From Streptomyces sp. 7-21 (GTDB lineage Bacteria; Actinomycetota; Actinomycetes; Streptomycetales; Streptomycetaceae): a stretch of DNA of 64,000 nt. The stretch covers positions 1 through 64,000 of the forward strand of contig NZ_JAERRL010000002.1 of NCBI RefSeq assembly GCF_016741785.1, in the 5' to 3' direction. The notes under the pieces are model-generated. The model was not told where the DNA came from, did not search any database, and saw only the letters and a list, made by a program, of their open reading frames with translations. Shown piece after piece: positions 1 through 7,887 of this stretch (position 1 is the first letter of the stretch; every line of letters begins with the position of its first letter). Position numbers and translations under genes: made by a program.

Positions 1-1
1 A

Positions 2-259
2 CAGCTGCGGCGCGTGATCCGGCTGGAGTCGGTCGTCATCGCGCTGTTCGGCGCGCTGCTGGGCCTGGGACTCGGCCTGGCGTGGGGCGTCACCGCCCAG
101 CAGGTGCTGGAGGGGACCGGTTTCCACGTGCTGGAGATCCCGTGGGCCACGGTCGGGGCTGTCTTCGCCGGGTCGGTCGTGGTCGGTCTGCTCGCCGCGC
201 TCGTCCCCGCCTTCCGCGCGGGCCGGATGAACGTGCTCGCGGCCATCGCCACGGACTGA
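2..259 (+). CDS. FtsX-type ABC transporter permease, C-terminal fragment
   Basis: The reading frame is open from the window edge and ends at a TGA, giving about 85 residues. It has a hydrophobic segment (VVIALFGALLGLGLGLAWG), a short extracytoplasmic stretch, a second hydrophobic segment (VGAVFAGSVVVGLLAALVPA) and the tail FRAGRMNVLAAIATD. This is the typical end of MacB/FtsX-family permeases, where the last helix is followed by 'P-x-x-R-A-x-x-x-x-P/V-x-x-A-L'. The family moves lipoproteins, peptides or drugs with a separate ATPase, which would lie upstream outside the window. The substrate cannot be told from this piece. Confidence 0.85.
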   Translation, partial: QLRRVIRLESVVIALFGALLGLGLGLAWGVTAQQVLEGTGFHVLEIPWATVGAVFAGSVVVGLLAALVPAFRAGRMNVLAAIATD

Positions 260-277
260 GCGTCCCGCACCCCTCAC

Positions 278-304
278 CGCCCGCCCCGCCGGCCGGGGCG
301 GGCG
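278..304 (+). terminator. Hairpin terminator after the FtsX-type permease
   Basis: Perfect 10-bp arms (CGCCCGCCCC and GGGGCGGGCG) enclose a 7-nt loop, 19 bp after the permease stop. There is no U-run, which is normal for high-GC actinobacterial terminators. Confidence 0.6.
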
Positions 305-717
305 CGTGCGCGCCCGCGATGAGTCCGCGGCGGGCGGGGAGTCTCACCCACGTCAGGCGCGGGCGCGGGACAGTGCGCGCGCAGCGAGGGAGGTGTGACG
401 GGGGCATGAGCGTGCTCGTGATGGCTTTTCAGGAGCCGCTCGCCGGCCAGGACGTGCCCGGGCTGTGCGACCGGCTCACCCGCGGCGTGCGAGCCACCGG
501 CGCGCGCACCGTCGTCGTCGACGCGGCCGGCCTGGGACCGCCCGGCCCCGCGGCCCTGGAGGCGCTGGCGCGGCTGCGGCTGACGGCCGGTCGCCTCGGC
601 TGCGCGCTCCGCGTCGGCAACGCCAGCGGGGAGCTGGGGGAGATGCTGACATGGCTGGGCCTGGACGGCGTCCTCACGGGGGACGACGCGGCCGAGGCGG
701 GCACGGCGAGGACGGCG

Positions 718-1731
<1,014 letters not shown>

Positions 1732-1815
1732 CGTCATCCCCTGTGCGGTGGGCGGTCGGTTCTGGCGCTCCGCGGACGCGGTCACCATGGCCAGGACAGT
1801 AACGAGGGGCACTGA

Positions 1816-1914
1816 CAACCGGCCCGCGACGACACAGACCTGCGCTACCGGCCGTCCGGTGATCCGGTCGGCCAGGACGTCGCGCAGCGCCTCGACCTCG
1901 GGCAGTTCAGGCAC
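1816..1914 (-). pseudogene. Remnant of an Fpg/Nei-type DNA glycosylase N-terminus
   Basis: A GTG at 1914 begins V-PELPEVEALRD-VLADRITGRPVAQV. In formamidopyrimidine-DNA glycosylases and endonuclease VIII homologues the mature protein starts with the catalytic Pro-Glu in the motif PELPEVE. The similarity fades after about 30 residues (near VCVVAG) and the rest of the ~270-residue enzyme is missing. The remnant runs in the same frame and direction as the downstream sigma factor with no stop between them, so an in-frame fusion product is formally possible. I infer a deletion that removed most of an fpg-like gene. The assignment rests on recognising the motif from memory, not on an alignment. Confidence 0.6.
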
Positions 1915-2015
1915 GCCATCCAACGTACCTCTTATCGGGTGATTGCCTGCCGTTCGTCCGGTTTGGCCACTGTCCGTTCCTGCCCGTCACCCGCCGCCGA
2001 CGAGCGAGGAACCCG

Positions 2016-2441
2016 CTACGCGGGGTAGGGCCCGTACCCGAACGCGAGGACGCCGGCCGCCGCCGCCAGGCACAGCAGCGCGCCGAGCGCCTGGAGGACG
2101 CTGGCCCGGATGCCGCAGGGGGACCGGGAGGACCGCCACGCCCGCAGCTGCATGAGCACGGCGGTCGCCACCAGCAGCCCCGTCGCGATCATGACGACGG
2201 TCGCGACCGGCTCGCTCTCCCGCACCCAGGCGCACGGCTCGGCGCGGCGGGCCGACTCCTCCGGCAGCCACGAGGGCGAGCAGTCGCCGCCTTCCGACCG
2301 CCGCCAGGGAATGAGCGCGGCCACGGTGACGAGCCCGGCCTCGGCGAGCGTGAAGACGCCGATGCTCACCGGAAGGACGTGGCTGGTCCACAGCGCGGGC
2401 CAGCGGTCCTGGAACGAAGGCCACGTCATACGGACCGGCAT
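2016..2441 (-). CDS. Small membrane protein of unknown function
   Basis: 141 residues. At least three hydrophobic helices can be seen: VLPVSIGVFTLAEAGLVTVAALI, VVMIATGLLVATAVLM and the C-terminal LGALLCLAAAAGVLAFGYG. Between the first two is a ~30-residue extracytoplasmic-like loop with two cysteines (GGDC and EPCAW) that could form a disulfide. The ATG at 2441 is preceded by AAGGGGGTGTCCCG, a good ribosome site, so it is preferred to an upstream in-frame start. I do not recognise the family. It reads away from the small gene at 2563-2799 in the same direction with a 121-bp gap. Confidence 0.6.
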   Translation of the reverse strand: MPVRMTWPSFQDRWPALWTSHVLPVSIGVFTLAEAGLVTVAALIPWRRSEGGDCSPSWLPEESARRAEPCAWVRESEPVATVVMIATGLLVATAVLMQLRAWRSSRSPCGIRASVLQALGALLCLAAAAGVLAFGYGPYPA

Positions 2442-2562
2442 CGGGACACCCCCTTGGCACACCGCCCGTTCACGGGAAAGACGCGCGGCCGCACGCGTGC
2501 GGTTTCCCGCCGCCGCGGCTTTCGCCGTGGAAATAACGCGCCGCGGCGCCCCTGCCCCGGGC

Positions 2563-2799
2563 CTACCGCCGGGAGGCCCGCGGAGCGGGCAGCAGGGGCC
2601 GCACCTGCTCCCAGAAGGCGGCGTCGATGGCGGCCTCCTCCTCGTCCGCCGGCGGGACGCCGGGGCGGGGCACGCGCTCGGGGTGGGCCCTCGGAGGCGG
2701 GGAGAGCGGTGCCGGGGGGCGCTCCCCGGCGAGCGCGAGACCGAGGATGACGAACGACTGCCAGATCTCGTGCGCCAGACGACGGAGGCAGCGTCGCAT
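2563..2799 (-). CDS. Small hypothetical protein, Pro-rich centre
   Basis: 78 residues, beginning MRRCLRRLAHEIWQSFVILG. It has an amphipathic/hydrophobic N-terminus, a proline-rich middle (ERPPAPLSPPPRAHPERVPRPGV, shown in part) and an acidic-to-hydrophobic end (DEEEAAIDAAFWEQVRPLLPA). The ATG at 2799 has GGAGG with 7-nt spacing, whereas the GTG two codons upstream would overlap that site. Function unknown. The good ribosome site and codon bias support a real gene. Confidence 0.5.
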   Translation of the reverse strand: MRRCLRRLAHEIWQSFVILGLALAGERPPAPLSPPPRAHPERVPRPGVPPADEEEAAIDAAFWEQVRPLLPAPRASRR

Positions 2800-2920
2800 G
2801 GGCACCCCTCCTCACACCTGCGGGGTAAGCGGTTGGAGTGCGCTCATGAAACCGCCCGCACGGCCCGCGCGGAAGCCCTCGCGCAGCACCTCATGCCGCT
2901 CCGCGCCAGCAGCGGGGGCC

Positions 2921-4111
2921 CTACGGCTGGACCGGCCCCGGCACGTCCGCCCGGCCCGGATCGCCCTGCCGCTCCTCGGCCCGCACCTCCAGGTACAGCA
3001 GCGCCACGGTGAGGTCCTCCGGCGTGAGCGTCTCACCGGAGGAGGACGACAGCGACAGCGCCGCCCCGCTCGTCAGGGTCACGTCCAGCGGCAGCGGCGG
3101 CGCCTGGCGTCCGTCCTCGCCGGCCCCGGCGAACTGGCCCAGATCCAGCGTCAGTCCGGCCAGCACGCCGTTGCGGATCCGCACGTCCACCACGACCGGG
3201 GCGCCCGGCTCCTCCGGCTCGCTCACCAGCGGCGGCAGCCCGAACCGCGCGCCCTGCTCGTTCAGCGCCGCCGCCAGCGGCTCCATCACCCGCCACGCCT
3301 CGCCCGCGGGCAGCTCCACCTCGACCACCTGGGCGCCGTGCTCCTCCCCGGCCTCCTGCAAGGTCACGCCCGCGTTGCCCAGGCCGCCGAGCCCGGCCAG
3401 AAACCTCCACTGCGCCTGGGGCGACAGCAGGGCGGTCACGTCCGCCAGGGCGTCCGCCGCGGCGGCGGCCGGCGCCTCGGGCATCCCGGCGTGCTCCGTC
3501 AGCACCTCCGCGTACTCGTCGTAGCGCGCGGGGTCGACCTTGACCCAGCCGCCGCCGAGCGCCGTCGACGCCAGGCCCAGCGAATCCGGCAGCCGCCTCG
3601 CGTCTTCCCGGAACCGGCGCGCCTGTTCGACGGCCGCGTCGTCGCCGTGCAGCACGCCGCGGACCACGCCTTCCCAGTTGATCTTGACCCAGGTGTCGTT
3701 CCCTATGGACTTCACCCCGGCGACGTCCTCGCCGCCGAAGTTGACTGCGACCGCGCTGTTGAGTGCCGTGCCCGGCTCGGTGTCCCGCAGCTCGGCGTCC
3801 TCGCCCGCCGGGTCGGCGAACACCGCGGTCAGCTCCATGTCCGCCAGCCGCCGCGCGTCGTCCATCGACGGCTGCTCGCCGCCGCCCGCGTGCAGCAGGT
3901 AGTCGTAGACCTCCTCGGCCGTGCCGTCCACGCCGGCCTGCACCGTCACGCCGTGCCAGGCGAGCAGTTCGCTGGCGGCGTCCGAGATGTCCGTGCCCTC
4001 CCCGGAGCCGTTGCCCCCGGCGCTCCCCACCTGGCAGGCGGCGACGGCGGAGCCAGCGAGGAGGACGGCGCCGCCGAGGGCGGCCAGGCGGCGAAGCGGG
4101 GTGGGGGGCAT
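2921..4111 (-). CDS. Putative exported lipoprotein, unknown function
   Basis: 396 residues with a type II signal: MPPTPLRRLAALGGAVLLAG, then the lipobox SAVAAC with lipid-accepting Cys26. The mature part has no metal or catalytic motif I recognise. It resembles LppX/LolA-like Streptomyces lipoproteins in style, with repeated 'GTA..VYDYLL', 'VKINWEGV', 'VKVDPARYDEYAEVL' and a late 'VDVRIRNGVLAGLTLDLGQF' followed by a 'PLPLDVTLTSG' strand. This suggests a beta-rich convex fold that could bind lipid or another protein. The ATG at 4111 follows GGGAGG with 10-nt spacing and puts the lipobox in the right place. Transcribed divergently from ubiX. In S. coelicolor the genes next to this ubiX are, as I recall, the prenyltransferase and decarboxylase of the futalosine pathway; here they are absent. 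Confidence 0.75.
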   Translation of the reverse strand: MPPTPLRRLAALGGAVLLAGSAVAACQVGSAGGNGSGEGTDISDAASELLAWHGVTVQAGVDGTAEEVYDYLLHAGGGEQPSMDDARRLADMELTAVFADPAGEDAELRDTEPGTALNSAVAVNFGGEDVAGVKSIGNDTWVKINWEGVVRGVLHGDDAAVEQARRFREDARRLPDSLGLASTALGGGWVKVDPARYDEYAEVLTEHAGMPEAPAAAAADALADVTALLSPQAQWRFLAGLGGLGNAGVTLQEAGEEHGAQVVEVELPAGEAWRVMEPLAAALNEQGARFGLPPLVSEPEEPGAPVVVDVRIRNGVLAGLTLDLGQFAGAGEDGRQAPPLPLDVTLTSGAALSLSSSSGETLTPEDLTVALLYLEVRAEERQGDPGRADVPGPVQP

Positions 4112-4321
4112 ACGGAAACGTCCTCCCGGGGTCAACAGGGGCGGCAGCAGCACCGATGCCGCACGACTGCCTTCCAGTGTCCATGGCCGGGGGAGGAACC
4201 CGGCGTGCCCGAGCCGGAAGTCCCCGTCCCGTGGCCGAGGCGTCACCGACCGGTAAGCCCGCTGTTAACTCCTTGTCCGCTCCGTGATCCCCGCGGCCGC
4301 GCGGGGCGGCGGGACACGCCG

Positions 4322-4327
4322 TAGCCT
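4322..4327 (+). promoter_or_regulatory. Likely -10 hexamer of a leaderless ubiX promoter
   Basis: TAGCCT ends 7 bases before the A of the ubiX ATG, which is the normal distance from a -10 element to the transcription start. There is no ribosome site in front of this ATG. Inference: the message starts at the initiation codon. Confidence 0.5.
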
Positions 4328-4333
4328 GCCAGC

Positions 4334-5032
4334 ATGGAGTCCCGCCCCGCCCGCACGGAACGCTCCCGCCGCCCCTGGATCGTTGGCGTCTCCGGCGCCT
4401 CGGGCACCCCGTACGCCGCCGCCGTGCTCCGCGCGCTGCTCGACGCGGGCGAGGACGTCGACCTCGTCGTCAGCCGCGCCGCCCGCCTCACCCTGCTCGA
4501 CGAGACGGGCATGCCGCTGCGCGACGGGCACTGGCGCGAGGACCTGCGCACCTGGCTGAGCCGCGGCGGCGACGGCAAGCCCGACGCCTTCGCCGTCACG
4601 GACGACGCCCTGGCGCGGGTGCGCTACTGGGCGGCGGGCGACCTGGCCGCCGGCCCGTCGTCCGGCTCCTATCCCGCGCGCGGCATGCTCGTCGTCCCCG
4701 CCTCGGCGGCCGCCGTCGCCGGCATCGCGCTCGGCCTGTCCAAGGACCTGCTCCAGCGGGCGGCCAGCGTCACCCTCAAGGAACGGCGCCCCCTGGTCGT
4801 CGTGGTACGGGAGACGCCGCTCAGCGGCCAGGTGCTGCGCCACCTCGTCACCCTCGACGACAGCGGCGCCACCGTGCTGCCCGCCGCCCCCGCCTTCTAC
4901 GCGGGCGCCACCCACATCCAGGACCTCATCGACTTCGTCGCGGGCCGCGCCCTGGACGCCGTCGGAGCCGAACACCGCCTGTACCGCCGCTGGTCCGGTG
5001 GGATCAAGCCCCCTCGCCCCCACCACTCGTAG
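4334..5032 (+). CDS. ubiX: UbiX-family flavin prenyltransferase
   Basis: 232 residues. The flavodoxin-like start WIVGVSGASGTPYA (residues 15-28) is the FMN-binding signature of UbiX/Pad1. Further family motifs are VVPASAAAVAGIALGLSKDLLQRA and LVVVVRETPLSGQVLRHLV, followed by VLPAAPAFYAGA near the C-terminus. UbiX attaches a dimethylallyl group to FMN to make prenyl-FMN, the cofactor of UbiD-type decarboxylases. In Streptomyces it is encoded with the late futalosine-pathway genes, where a UbiD-like enzyme (MqnL) needs it. Here the UbiA-like (mqnP) and UbiD-like (mqnL) neighbours are not in the window. An ~20-residue insertion around 72-95 (GHWREDLRTWLSRGG) is typical of actinobacterial members. 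The gene is probably leaderless. Confidence 0.9.
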   Translation: MESRPARTERSRRPWIVGVSGASGTPYAAAVLRALLDAGEDVDLVVSRAARLTLLDETGMPLRDGHWREDLRTWLSRGGDGKPDAFAVTDDALARVRYWAAGDLAAGPSSGSYPARGMLVVPASAAAVAGIALGLSKDLLQRAASVTLKERRPLVVVVRETPLSGQVLRHLVTLDDSGATVLPAAPAFYAGATHIQDLIDFVAGRALDAVGAEHRLYRRWSGGIKPPRPHHS

Positions 5033-5117
5033 GTGGCCACCCTTCCATGCCTTAGATTCGTCTGTACAACGGATCCGGGGGGACGCCCGGAGGACGAGGA
5101 AGGCGGCGCTTTCGACC

Positions 5118-5579
5118 ATGGACGCTGTGGACAGGCAGCTCATCCAGGCCCTGCGCGAGAACGGCCGGGCCTCCTATGCGGAGCTGGGGCGCCTCGTCGG
5201 ACTCTCCGGCCCCAGCGTCACCGACCGCATCAACCGCCTGGAGGCGGCCGGCGTCATCACCGGCTACCGCGCCACCGTCGACGCCCGCTCGCTGGGCCTG
5301 GGCGTCACCGCGCTCATCGGCATCCAGCTCTCCGACGCCGTCGACCACGAGGAGGTCGCGACCCGGCTGCGGGAGCTGCCCGAGATCGAGGACTGCTGGT
5401 TCATCGCGGGCGACGACTCCTACATGCTGAAGGTCCGCGCCCCGGACGTCGACGGCCTGGAACGCACCATCCGCCGCCTGAGCGGCACCCAAGGCGTCTC
5501 CCGCACGCGCACCACGATCGTGCTCTCCACGAAGTGGGAGAACAGGGTCGGCGAGCTGCCCGACGAGACCCCGGCGTAG
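5118..5579 (+). CDS. Lrp/AsnC-family transcriptional regulator
   Basis: 153 residues. The N-terminal winged helix-turn-helix (residues 1-50) reads DRQLIQALRENGRASYAELGRLVGLSGPSVTDRINRLEAAGVI (shown as the region, key pattern 'GLS..SV..RI..LE..GVI'). The C-terminal RAM ligand-binding domain spans about 65-145 (ALIGIQLSD, CWFIAGDDSYMLKVRAPD, TTIVLSTKWE). These proteins form octamers and sense amino acids. The gene lies between ubiX and mqnE with 85- and 44-bp gaps, in the same direction, so it may control mqnE or itself. The ATG at 5118 begins the family similarity. The ribosome site is weak (AGGAAGGCGG about 13 nt away). Confidence 0.93.
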   Translation: MDAVDRQLIQALRENGRASYAELGRLVGLSGPSVTDRINRLEAAGVITGYRATVDARSLGLGVTALIGIQLSDAVDHEEVATRLRELPEIEDCWFIAGDDSYMLKVRAPDVDGLERTIRRLSGTQGVSRTRTTIVLSTKWENRVGELPDETPA

Positions 5580-5623
5580 GCTCGGTTACCGGCACCTGTC
5601 TGTCACGAACCTGGAGGCGCCGG

Positions 5624-6790
5624 ATGGACGCGGGACTCAAGCGCGAACTGGAGGACAAGGTCCGTTCCGGTGAGCGGCTCAGCCGCGAGGACGGCATCGC
5701 GCTGTACGAGTCGGACGACCTGGCCTGGCTCGGCGGCCTCGCCCACGAGGTGCGCACCCGGCTCAACGGTGACGTCGTGTACTTCAACGTCAACCGTCAC
5801 CTGAACATGACCAACGTCTGCACGGCCTCCTGCGCCTACTGCTCGTTCCAGCGCAAGCCGGGCGAGAAGTCCGCCTACACCATGCGCATCGAGGACGCCG
5901 TCAAGCTGGCCAAGGCCATGGAGGGCGAGAACCTCACCGAGCTGCACATCGTCAACGGCCTGCACCCCACCCTGCCGTGGCGCTACTACCCGCGCTCGCT
6001 GCGCGCCCTGAAGGAGGCGCTGCCCGACACCGTCTCCCTCAAGGCGTTCACCGCGACCGAGATCCACCACTTCGAGACCATCTCGGGCATGGACGCCTCC
6101 GAGATCCTCGATGAACTGATCGACGCTGGGCTGGAGTCGCTCACCGGCGGCGGCGCGGAGATCTTCGACTGGGAGGTCCGCAAGCAGATCGTGGACCACT
6201 CCACCCACTGGGAGGACTGGTCCCGCATCCACCGCCTCGCGCACAGCAAGGGCCTGAAGACGCCGTGCACCATGCTGTACGGCCACATCGAGGAGCCCCG
6301 CCACCGCGTGGACCACGTGCTGCGGCTGCGCGAACTGCAGGACGAGACCGGCGGATTCCAGGTCTTCATCCCGCTGCGCTACCAGCACGACTTCGTCGAC
6401 CGGCAGGACGGCAAGATCCGCAACCGCCTCCAGGACCGCACCACCATGGCCACCGGCGCCGAGGCGCTGCGCACGTTCGCCGTCTCCCGGCTGCTCTTCG
6501 ACAACGTGCCCCACGTGAAGGTGTTCTGGGTCATGCACGGTCTTCAGACCGCCCAGCTCGCGCTCCAGCACGGCGCCGACGACATGGACGGCTCGGTCGT
6601 CGAGTACAAGATCACCCACGACGCGGACAACTTCGGCACCCCCGACAAGCTGACCCGCGAGGACCTGCTGGAGCTGATCCGCGACGCCGGGTTCCGCCCC
6701 GTCGAGCGGAACACCCGCTACGAGATCGTCCGCGAGTACGACGGCCCCGACCCCGCCCGTCGCGACACGCCGCAGCCCATGCGCGTGTGA
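5624..6790 (+). CDS. mqnE: Aminofutalosine synthase MqnE (radical SAM)
   Basis: 388 residues. The radical-SAM cluster motif CTASCAYC (Cys66, 70, 73) binds the 4Fe-4S cluster that cleaves S-adenosylmethionine. Other MqnE/CofH-like blocks are ELHIVNGLHPTLPW, KAFTATEIHHF, GGGAEIFD and GGFQVFIPLRY. MqnE joins 3-[(1-carboxyvinyl)oxy]benzoate (the MqnA product) to the adenosyl radical, giving 6-amino-6-deoxyfutalosine, the second step of menaquinone synthesis by the futalosine route. The ATG follows CTGGAGGCGCCGG, a strong ribosome site. It is paired in this window with mqnA and mqnC, which carry out neighbouring steps. The downstream GNAT gene starts just after its stop, so co-transcription is likely. 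Confidence 0.96.
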   Translation: MDAGLKRELEDKVRSGERLSREDGIALYESDDLAWLGGLAHEVRTRLNGDVVYFNVNRHLNMTNVCTASCAYCSFQRKPGEKSAYTMRIEDAVKLAKAMEGENLTELHIVNGLHPTLPWRYYPRSLRALKEALPDTVSLKAFTATEIHHFETISGMDASEILDELIDAGLESLTGGGAEIFDWEVRKQIVDHSTHWEDWSRIHRLAHSKGLKTPCTMLYGHIEEPRHRVDHVLRLRELQDETGGFQVFIPLRYQHDFVDRQDGKIRNRLQDRTTMATGAEALRTFAVSRLLFDNVPHVKVFWVMHGLQTAQLALQHGADDMDGSVVEYKITHDADNFGTPDKLTREDLLELIRDAGFRPVERNTRYEIVREYDGPDPARRDTPQPMRV

Positions 6791-6810
6791 GGACAGTGAG
6801 GACCGCCACC

Positions 6811-7362
6811 GTGATCCCCGCCACCGCGGACGCCACCCGGCTCCGCTACGTGCTCGATCCGCCCGTCACGCCGCGGCTGCGCGAGGACCTCGCCGCGCTG
6901 TGGGCGGACGTCGTCAACGCCGGAGGCGCCGTCGGCTTCCTCCCGCCGGTCACGCCGGCGGACGTCCAGCCCGACCTGCGGCAGCACCTGCTGGGGATGG
7001 CCGAGGGCACCACCCGCCTGCTCGTCGGCCTGGACCCCGCGGCACCAGAGCGCCCGGTCGCGACCGCCTTCCTCTGCGCCAACACGCACCGGCTGATGCG
7101 CCACTGGGTGTGGCTGCGGACCGTCATGGTCCACCCGGACCGGCAGGGCCAGGGCACCGGCCGCGAGCTGATGGCGGCCGCCGCCGCGGCCGCCCGGTCC
7201 ATGCCCGGCGTCACCGGCATCCGTCTGACCTGCCGGGGCGGTATGGGCCTCGAGCGCTTCTACGCCGCCTGCGGTTACCGGGAGACGGGCAGGGTGCCCG
7301 GCGCGATCAGGCTCGCGGACGGCGACTACCGCGACGACGTCACCATGTGGCTGCCCCTGTGA
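6811..7362 (+). CDS. GNAT-family N-acetyltransferase
   Basis: 183 residues from GTG 6811. The acetyl-CoA-binding motif A is visible as VMVHPDRQGQGTGRELMAAA (pattern V-x-P-x-x-Q-G-x-G), followed by the C-terminal FYAACGYRETGRVPGAIRL, the usual motif B region of GNATs. Acceptor substrate unknown. GTG 6811 is preferred because GTGAGGACC lies about 10 nt upstream; in-frame GTGs at 6787 (overlapping the mqnE stop) and 6796 are alternatives. It sits between mqnE and the DUF4229-like gene and seems to be part of one transcript. Genes of this type accompany mqnE in several streptomycetes as I recall, but no role in menaquinone synthesis is shown. Confidence 0.85.
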   Translation: MIPATADATRLRYVLDPPVTPRLREDLAALWADVVNAGGAVGFLPPVTPADVQPDLRQHLLGMAEGTTRLLVGLDPAAPERPVATAFLCANTHRLMRHWVWLRTVMVHPDRQGQGTGRELMAAAAAAARSMPGVTGIRLTCRGGMGLERFYAACGYRETGRVPGAIRLADGDYRDDVTMWLPL

Positions 7363-7376
7363 GGAGGAGACCGACC

Positions 7377-7664
7377 ATGAATCCCACGCTCCGCTACACC
7401 GGGCTGCGGCTGGGCATCTTCGCCGCCTGCTTCGTCGTGATCGCCGCACTGGCCTACGTCGGCGTGCTGCCCGAGGCCATCGGCACCGCCAACCCGCTGT
7501 GGATCACGCTGCTGTCCATCGTGGTCTCGGCGCCCATCAGCTACGTCGTGCTGCGCAAGCAGCGCGACGAGATGTCGCAGCAGGTCGCCAGCCGCGTCGA
7601 GCGGGTCAAGCAGCGGCTCGACGCCAACCGCGGCATGGAGGACGACGACCGGGCCGCCGCCTGA
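7377..7664 (+). CDS. DUF4229-like small membrane protein
   Basis: 95 residues with two transmembrane helices: LRLGIFAACFVVIAALAYVG and LWITLLSIVVSAPISYVVL. They are followed by a basic, cytoplasmic tail (RKQRDEMSQQVASRVERVKQR). This matches the DUF4229 family that is conserved beside mqnE in Streptomyces. Function is unknown. The ATG follows TGAGGAGGAGACCGACC, a strong ribosome site that starts at the stop of the GNAT gene, so the two are translationally close. A hairpin terminator follows. Confidence 0.8.
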   Translation: MNPTLRYTGLRLGIFAACFVVIAALAYVGVLPEAIGTANPLWITLLSIVVSAPISYVVLRKQRDEMSQQVASRVERVKQRLDANRGMEDDDRAAA

Positions 7665-7679
7665 GCCCGGCCGCGTGAG

Positions 7680-7723
7680 GCGGCGCCCCCGCCGGAGCCA
7701 GGCATCGACGGCGGAGGCGCCGC
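7680..7723 (+). terminator. Hairpin terminator of the mqnE-GNAT-DUF4229 unit
   Basis: 15-nt arms (GCGGCGCCCCCGCCG and CGGCGGAGGCGCCGC) pair with one mismatch across a 14-nt loop, 15 bp after the stop codon. Confidence 0.6.
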
Positions 7724-7887
7724 GTCCTGCGGGCCGCGCTCCCGACCCTGCCGTGTCGGCTGAAATGATTCAAGACCATGGTTCGCCAGGCGCCGTGACG
7801 GTCTCGTGAAGGTGCGCCCCGTACCCTGCGCGCGGAAGGGCTTTCACCGGGCAGAATCCCGCTGAAAGCCGTCCCCGGAGGGGCACC

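Noticed and set aside
82..405. Extension of the STAS gene upstream to a start at 82
   Set aside because: The extra 108 codons are Arg/Pro/Gly-rich, overlap the permease gene and terminator, and have no family similarity.
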